Shown piece after piece: positions 59,158 to 64,000 of a stretch of DNA of 64,000 nt (position 1 is the first letter of the stretch; each line of letters begins with the position of its first letter). The translations under genes and the position numbers were made by a program. The notes beneath the pieces were generated by a model that was given only the letters and a program-made list of their open reading frames with translations, was not told the origin of the DNA and did no database searches. The stretch is taken from contig JBEIHX010000010.1 in assembly GCA_040381075.1 (NCBI GenBank), positions 1 to 64,000 on the forward strand. The letters run 5' to 3'. This DNA is from JBEIHX01 sp040381075. GTDB lineage: Bacteria > Pseudomonadota > Alphaproteobacteria > Caulobacterales > Aquidulcibacteraceae.

Positions 59158-60792
59158 ATGACCCGCTTCGTTTTCATCACCGGCGGGGTGGTTTCCTCTT
59201 TGGGAAAGGGGGTCGCCGCCGCGGCGCTTGGCGCCTTGCTGCAGACGCGCGGCTACAAGGTGCGCCTGCGCAAGCTCGATCCCTACCTGAACGTCGATCC
59301 GGGCACCATGTCGCCGTACCAGCATGGCGAGGTCTTCGTCACCGATGACGGCGCGGAGACCGACCTTGATCTCGGGCACTACGAGCGGTTCACCGGCCAT
59401 CCAGCGAGCAAGGCTGACAACATCACCACCGGGCGGATCTATCAGGAGATCCTCGCCAAGGAACGACGCGGCGATTTCCTCGGCGCCACGGTGCAGGTCA
59501 TCCCCCACGTCACAGACGCTATCAAGGCCTTCGTCACCGCGGGCACGCAGGATGCGGATTTTGTCATTTGCGAAATCGGCGGCACGGTCGGCGACATTGA
59601 GGGACTGCCCTTCTTTGAGGCAATCCGCCAGCTCGGCCAGGAACTTGAGCCTGGACAGTCATGCTTCATCCACGTGACGCTGTTGCCCTTCATCGCCACA
59701 GCAGGCGAGATGAAGACCAAGCCGACGCAGCATTCGGTCAAGGAACTCCGCTCCATCGGCATCCAGCCGAACCTGCTCCTGTGTCGCTGCGACCGGCCGA
59801 TTCCGGCGAGCGAAAAACGCAAGATCGCCCTGTTCTGCAACGTGCGCGAATCCTCGGTCATTCAGGGCATGGATTCTGAATTCTTCTACGAGGTGCCTCT
59901 CGACTATCACCGCGAGGGGCTGGACACTGAGGTACTGCGCCATTTTGGCCTGCTCACACAGGCGCGCGCGCCCGATCTGACCCGATGGAACTGGATTTCG
60001 CAGCGCCTGCGCTCTCCCGACGGCGCCGTATCGATCGCCGTTGTCGGCAAATACACTGTGCTCAAGGACGCCTACAAATCCCTGATCGAGGCGCTCCACC
60101 ACGGCGGTCTCGCCAATAACGTGAAGGTTGACATCCGCTGGATAGACGCGCGCGTGTTCGACAACGCCGACACCATCGCCGCCGATCTCGCTGGAGTTCA
60201 CGGCATCCTGGTGCCAGGCGCATTCGGCGATTCCGGCGCGGAAGGCAAGATCAAGGCGGTCAGGTTCGCCCGCGAACGCAAAGTGCCATATTTCGGGATC
60301 TGCTTTGGCATGCAGATGGCCGTGGTCGAGGCGGCCCGCCATCTCGCCGGGATCGAAAATGCGAGCTCCACCGAATTCGGACCGACACCGGAACCCGTCG
60401 TCGGTCTGATGAGCGAGTGGATGCGGGGCGAACAGCGCGAGCAGCGCTCCGCTGCAGGCGCTCTCGGCGGCACCATGCGTCTTGGCGCGTATGAGGCGAG
60501 GCTCGCCCACAACAGCCGGGTTGCGGCGATCTATGGATCGGACCGCATCAACGAGCGGCATCGCCACCGTTATGAGGTCAATACGGCGTACCGGGAGCGT
60601 CTTGAGGAGCACGGACTGGTGTTCTGCGGCATGTCACCGGACGGTTTGTTGCCCGAAGCTGTCGAATATCCCGACCATCCATGGTTTGTCGGGGTGCAAT
60701 ATCATCCTGAACTGAAGAGCCGCCCTTTCGAGCCGCATCCTCTGTTTGCGGATTTTGTCCGCGCCGCTGTGGTGCAGAGCCGTCTGGTGTGA
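59158..60792 (+). CDS. pyrG: CTP synthase
   Basis: Makes CTP from UTP with glutamine as nitrogen donor. 544 residues: N-terminal synthase domain (FITGGVVSSLGKGVAAAALG, LDPYLNVDPGTMSPYQHGEVFV, EIGGTVGDIEGLPFFEA) and C-terminal glutaminase with nucleophile Cys in FGICFGMQMAV and the GVQYHPELKSRP His-Glu. GGTAGGGG lies just before the ATG. Ends 20 bp from a convergent lipoprotein gene; the usual alphaproteobacterial follow-on genes (kdsA, eno) are not here. Confidence 0.97.
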   Translation: MTRFVFITGGVVSSLGKGVAAAALGALLQTRGYKVRLRKLDPYLNVDPGTMSPYQHGEVFVTDDGAETDLDLGHYERFTGHPASKADNITTGRIYQEILAKERRGDFLGATVQVIPHVTDAIKAFVTAGTQDADFVICEIGGTVGDIEGLPFFEAIRQLGQELEPGQSCFIHVTLLPFIATAGEMKTKPTQHSVKELRSIGIQPNLLLCRCDRPIPASEKRKIALFCNVRESSVIQGMDSEFFYEVPLDYHREGLDTEVLRHFGLLTQARAPDLTRWNWISQRLRSPDGAVSIAVVGKYTVLKDAYKSLIEALHHGGLANNVKVDIRWIDARVFDNADTIAADLAGVHGILVPGAFGDSGAEGKIKAVRFARERKVPYFGICFGMQMAVVEAARHLAGIENASSTEFGPTPEPVVGLMSEWMRGEQREQRSAAGALGGTMRLGAYEARLAHNSRVAAIYGSDRINERHRHRYEVNTAYRERLEEHGLVFCGMSPDGLLPEAVEYPDHPWFVGVQYHPELKSRPFEPHPLFADFVRAAVVQSRLV

Positions 60793-60812
60793 GCCAGCCC
60801 CCGGCTGCAAGA

Positions 60813-61217
60813 CTATTGTTCCGCCCCGGCGCCCTCGATGGCCGCCTTCGTCGCACATGACACCAGCGCATCCTGCGTTCCCGGCTCAAGGTCCGCAGCC
60901 TTCGTCGTCACATCGCCGATCGCACCATCACTTGCGCCGTCAATTGCGCCGCGCAGCACGGTGGAAAGGGCCTCTATGTGCTGCGGATCTATCCGAGGGC
61001 CAAGTTCCTCGGCAAGGCATGTGCAAAAGGCTTCGGGTTTGCCCGCGAGCCCGCAGGCCGTTCTGGTGTCGATCACGTCTCCCGCCGCGCGCGCCGCAAC
61101 CCCCGCAACATCGACCGCCTGGTCCCTCAGCGCCTGCAGCGCACCCCCGTCCTCGCTGACTGGTCCGCAGGCGGCGAGCAAAAGGGCAAGGGCTACGGTA
61201 ACGCCATGGCGGGTCAT
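60813..61217 (-). CDS. Small predicted lipoprotein, function unknown
   Basis: 134 residues. It begins MTRHGVTVALALLLAAC: a basic tip, hydrophobic stretch and LAAC lipobox, so the mature protein should be lipid-anchored at Cys17. Two more Cys pairs with alternate spacing (TACGLAGKPEAFCTCLAEELG) may form disulfides; a final Cys is in ALVSCATKAA. No known domain recognised. GGAG lies six bases before the ATG at 61217 (61223 is an alternative). Convergent with pyrG. Confidence 0.75.
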   Translation of the reverse strand: MTRHGVTVALALLLAACGPVSEDGGALQALRDQAVDVAGVAARAAGDVIDTRTACGLAGKPEAFCTCLAEELGPRIDPQHIEALSTVLRGAIDGASDGAIGDVTTKAADLEPGTQDALVSCATKAAIEGAGAEQ

Positions 61218-61343
61218 GTTCATCTCCAAACGTGTGCGCACAGACCCTGCTTTGCGGCTGAACGCCAGCCACAAGAGCGTGATGGCCTCACAGCGGCGCC
61301 CGGCCGCCGGCGCGGTTGGGCAGCTTTTCAGTCGCCGGGGGGA

Positions 61344-61358
61344 ATGTTAGGAAAACAT
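61344..61358. promoter_or_regulatory. Palindrome ATGTT-N5-AACAT in a divergent promoter region
   Basis: ATGTTAGGAAAACAT is a perfect 5-5-5 inverted repeat 31 bases before the deacetylase ATG, between two divergent genes. It could be an operator, but one short palindrome is weak evidence. Confidence 0.25.
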
Positions 61359-61388
61359 CGCCTACGGGCGGTTCCGGGAGATGCGACG

Positions 61389-62270
61389 ATGCCAGGCCCC
61401 TCTGATTTCGTCTGGCCGGATGGCTCCAGGCTTGCCCTTTCTATTGTTGTCAATGTCGAGGAGGGCGCGGAGCAGAACATCCGCGATGGCGATCGCGGTC
61501 CCGAACCCGTTGACGAACTATCGGCCGCGCCCAAGCGGGCCATGCGCATGCATGGCAGTGAAAGCAACTACCAGTATGGCGTCAAGGCAGGCGCGGCGCG
61601 CATCCTGAAGCTGCTGGATACGCATCGCGTCCACTGCACCTGGACCGCCGCCGCCCTGGCGCTTGAACGCGCGCCTGAGCTCGCGGCTGCGATCGTGCGA
61701 CGTGGCGACGAGGTCTGCGCCCATGGCTATCGCTGGGCCCATCAATTCTGGATGGATGAAGGGCAGGAACGCGACTTCATCACCCGGGCATGGCGCTCCA
61801 TCGAGCAGACTACGGGACGTCGTCCGGTCGGCTGGCTGTCGCGCTATCTGCATACCGACGCCACCCGACGCATCCTGGCCGAGGAAGGCTATCTCTATCA
61901 CATGGACGACTACTCTGATGACTTCCCGTTCTGGGACGTCGTCGACACCGCGCAGGGCCCCAAGGCGATGGTGATCCTGCCGTATGCCCTGGACTCCAAC
62001 GACATGAAGTTCTGGCTTGCCCCGGCGCTGACAACGAGGGACTGGCTCGCCTACGCGATGGACACCTTCGAGGAGCTCTACGCGGAAGCCAGGTCGGGCG
62101 AGCCCAGAATGATGAGCCTTGGTCTGCACCTGCGCATTATTGGCCGGCCTGGCCGCATCGGGGCGCTGCGGGCGTTCCTGGAGCACGTGGCCAGCAAGTC
62201 CGGGGTGTGGATCACCAGCCGCGAGAAAATCGCCGCCGCTTTTGCGGCCAAGACGCCGGCGCCGCAGTGA
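61389..62270 (+). CDS. Polysaccharide deacetylase family protein, PuuE/allantoinase-like
   Basis: 293 residues of the NodB-homology superfamily, in the branch that includes allantoinase PuuE. In place of the usual TFDDG metal motif it has IVVNVEEGAEQ; other landmarks are MHGSESNYQYGVKAG, CAHGYRWAHQFWMDEGQE with the second motif, RPVGWLSRYLHTDATRRIL and HMDDYSDDFPFW. The substrate cannot be told from sequence: relatives act on allantoin or on N-acetylated sugars. No other purine-degradation genes are near, and the downstream alpha-galactosidase, which overlaps it, points weakly to sugars. GGGAG is eight bases before the ATG. Confidence 0.8.
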   Translation: MPGPSDFVWPDGSRLALSIVVNVEEGAEQNIRDGDRGPEPVDELSAAPKRAMRMHGSESNYQYGVKAGAARILKLLDTHRVHCTWTAAALALERAPELAAAIVRRGDEVCAHGYRWAHQFWMDEGQERDFITRAWRSIEQTTGRRPVGWLSRYLHTDATRRILAEEGYLYHMDDYSDDFPFWDVVDTAQGPKAMVILPYALDSNDMKFWLAPALTTRDWLAYAMDTFEELYAEARSGEPRMMSLGLHLRIIGRPGRIGALRAFLEHVASKSGVWITSREKIAAAFAAKTPAPQ

Positions 62271-64000
62271 CGGGCGCGCCCGTCGGCGTGCGTCTCGACG
62301 GCGGCGACACCAGCCTCATTCTGCGTGCGTGCGGGCGCGGTTCGGTTGAACTCGCCTATCTTGGCCCGCGTCTGCCAACCGGCGACACGCTCAACGGCGC
62401 GGCGGTTCTCACGGCGCCCATCGATCGCGAGTCGGCCCCTGATGTGCCGGCAGGCCTGTCGCTTCTGCCGGTCAACGGCTTCGGTTTTCTCGGTGAGCCG
62501 GCCCTCGCGGCGCATCGTGGCGGCGACGGCGCGATCGGCTTTGACCGATGCGCGCTCACCTCGATGGGTGAAAACGCTGCTGTGCTGGAGCACGAAGACA
62601 CCCGTCTCGGCCTGCGTGTGCGCAGCGAGTGGCGCATTGACGCCGATACCGGCGTCATCGAGACGCGCAGTGAGCTGACGAACGTCGGCCCAGGCCCCCT
62701 CGCTGTGGATTGGCTCGCTGCGATCGCCCTGCCGGCGCCGGACTGGGCGCGTCGCCTGCTTGTGTTCGATGGCCGCTGGGCGAAGGAACAGCGTCCCCAT
62801 CATATATCGCTCGACACGGGCGTGTGGAGCCGAACGAACCGGGGCGGACGCACCGGTTTTGCCGGCTCGACGCTCATCCTGTGTTCCTCCGCCACCACCG
62901 ATCTCGCCGGACCGGCTCTCGCCATCCACCTTGGCTGGAGCGGTTCGCACCGCCTGCTGGCCGAAACCCGCCCCGAGGGCGACCGCCAGGTCCAGCTCGG
63001 CGCCTACGTCGCCCCTGGCGAGATTGAGCTTGCGCCCGGGCAGTCATTCGCAAGCCCGCCAGCCTACCTCGCCCTGTCGCAGGACGGCGTGTCTGGTTTG
63101 AGCGAGCGGTTCCACCCCTTCGTAAAAAGCCGCATTCTTGCTCCCATCGGTCCGCGCAAGGTTCACTTCAATACCTGGGAGGCCGTGTATTTCGATTTCG
63201 ACGAAGCCCGTCTCATGGCGCTTGCGACGCAGGCCGCCGCACTCGGCGCCGAGCGGTTCGTCATCGATGACGGCTGGTTTTCGGGCCGGCGCAATGATCA
63301 GGCGGCGCTGGGCGACTGGCGGGTCGATGTCGAAAGGTTCCCGCGCGGACTTGCTCCGGTGTGTGAACATGTGCGTTCGCTCGGCATGGACCTCGGTTTG
63401 TGGGTTGAGCCTGAGATGGTGAGCCCGCAAAGTGATCTTGCCCGCGCCCATCCGGACTGGATCCTCGCCAGTCCGGGCGCCCCGGCGCCGACGATGCGCC
63501 GCCAGTGGGTGCTCGACCTCACCCAGCCCGCCGTCGGGGACTGTCTGTTCAACGCCATCGACGCAGTGCTGCGCGCAGCGCCAATCGCCTATCTGAAATG
63601 GGACTTCAACCGCGATCTGTTTCCAGCGCCCCGTCAGCATGCGCGCACCTGCGCCTTCTATGATCTGCTCGCGCGGATCCGCGCACGCCACCCGGCAGTG
63701 GAGATCGAAAGCTGCGCCAGTGGCGGGGCGCGCGCCGACCTCGGCGTGCTGCGCCACGCCACGCGCATCTGGCCCAGCGATCAGACAGATGCGCTTGAGC
63801 GGGTGCGCATCCAGCGCTGGAGCGGGCTCGTGTTTCCGCTGGCGGTGCTGGGCGCCCATGTTGGACCCAGCCCGAATCCGATCACTGGCAGGCGTCTGGC
63901 GATGGATTTCCGGGCGAAGCTCGCCATGTTCGGGCACTTCGGCGTCGAGGCCGACCCGGGCCGGCTGGATGCGCATGAACGCGAAAGCCTTTCCCGGCAC
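62267..64000 (+). CDS. GH36 alpha-galactosidase, 3' end beyond the window
   Basis: An open frame of 578 codons that runs off the right edge; GTG start overlapping the deacetylase stop (GTGA). Glycoside hydrolase family 36 layout: an N-terminal beta-sandwich (about 1-260), then a TIM barrel from HFNTWEAVYFDFDE. FVIDDGWFSGRR, LGLWVEPEMVSP, and the nucleophile D446 in YLKWDFNRD are present, as are ESCASGGARADLG and the acid/base D505 in WPSDQTDALERVR. Members release alpha-linked galactose from raffinose-type sugars or galactomannan side chains. No signal peptide is visible, so it is probably cytoplasmic and would need a sugar importer, not found here. Confidence 0.93.
   Translation, partial: MTGAPVGVRLDGGDTSLILRACGRGSVELAYLGPRLPTGDTLNGAAVLTAPIDRESAPDVPAGLSLLPVNGFGFLGEPALAAHRGGDGAIGFDRCALTSMGENAAVLEHEDTRLGLRVRSEWRIDADTGVIETRSELTNVGPGPLAVDWLAAIALPAPDWARRLLVFDGRWAKEQRPHHISLDTGVWSRTNRGGRTGFAGSTLILCSSATTDLAGPALAIHLGWSGSHRLLAETRPEGDRQVQLGAYVAPGEIELAPGQSFASPPAYLALSQDGVSGLSERFHPFVKSRILAPIGPRKVHFNTWEAVYFDFDEARLMALATQAAALGAERFVIDDGWFSGRRNDQAALGDWRVDVERFPRGLAPVCEHVRSLGMDLGLWVEPEMVSPQSDLARAHPDWILASPGAPAPTMRRQWVLDLTQPAVGDCLFNAIDAVLRAAPIAYLKWDFNRDLFPAPRQHARTCAFYDLLARIRARHPAVEIESCASGGARADLGVLRHATRIWPSDQTDALERVRIQRWSGLVFPLAVLGAHVGPSPNPITGRRLAMDFRAKLAMFGHFGVEADPGRLDAHERESLSRH

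Overview
This window is a high-GC chromosomal segment from an alphaproteobacterium, most likely from the Caulobacterales/Hyphomonadales branch. The evidence is the gene order: a full nuo operon running into birA-coaX-rnj-mce-DUF1467-proS-lolCD, then dnaE-rpsB-tsf-pyrH-frr-uppS-cdsA-dxr-rseP-bamA-skp-lpxD-fabZ-lpxA-lpxI-lpxB, gltA/gltX/lexA, the trpEGDC cluster, tpiA-secG-pyrG. Other pointers are the short proS type, LpxI instead of LpxH, and LexA boxes of the alphaproteobacterial GTTC-N7-GTTC form. No insertion sequence, prophage, CRISPR array or rRNA was seen.

Layout. 65-141 is tRNA-Asp. 547-1737 (minus) is an orphan Rieske oxygenase alpha subunit. 2353-19421 is the complex I operon nuoABCDEFGHIJKLMN, interrupted by a 3-TM protein, a duplicated SnoaL-like protein, a 2-TM protein, and an unusual 681 bp gap between nuoF and nuoG. 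19465-26842 holds biotin ligase, pantothenate kinase, RNase J, methylmalonyl-CoA epimerase, prolyl-tRNA synthetase and lipoprotein-release genes. 27240-27329 is a 29-codon SOS-type micro-gene (probable sidA) just before dnaE. 31415-47174 covers translation (rpsB, tsf, frr), UMP kinase, isoprenoid/phospholipid synthesis, envelope proteolysis, outer-membrane assembly and lipid A synthesis, all on the plus strand. 47207-57313 is on the minus strand: gltA, gltX, lexA, trpC, trpD, trpG, trpE and a PpiD-like chaperone. 57455-60792 is tpiA-secG-pyrG. The right end carries a small lipoprotein (minus), a PuuE-like polysaccharide deacetylase and a GH36 alpha-galactosidase cut by the window edge.

Regulation that can be read directly: a near-textbook SOS promoter (TTGACG-N17-TAGAAC with a GAAC-N7-GAAC box over the -10) lies about 0.6 kb upstream of the lexA start, and a perfect plus a one-mismatch LexA box lie just before the 29-codon gene. 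This window therefore carries both the SOS repressor and a likely SOS division inhibitor.

The most unusual feature is structural. At least a dozen unrelated short tandem arrays, nearly all with a 14 or 15 bp unit, sit in intergenic gaps and in disordered parts of proteins. The arrays share unit length but not sequence. Arrays inside genes (dnaE, secG, nuoL, the nuoA leader frame) are all 15 bp and so keep frame; several non-coding ones (5689, 9261, 26887, 50947) are 14 bp. This suggests a genome-wide process that repeatedly creates arrays of one unit length.
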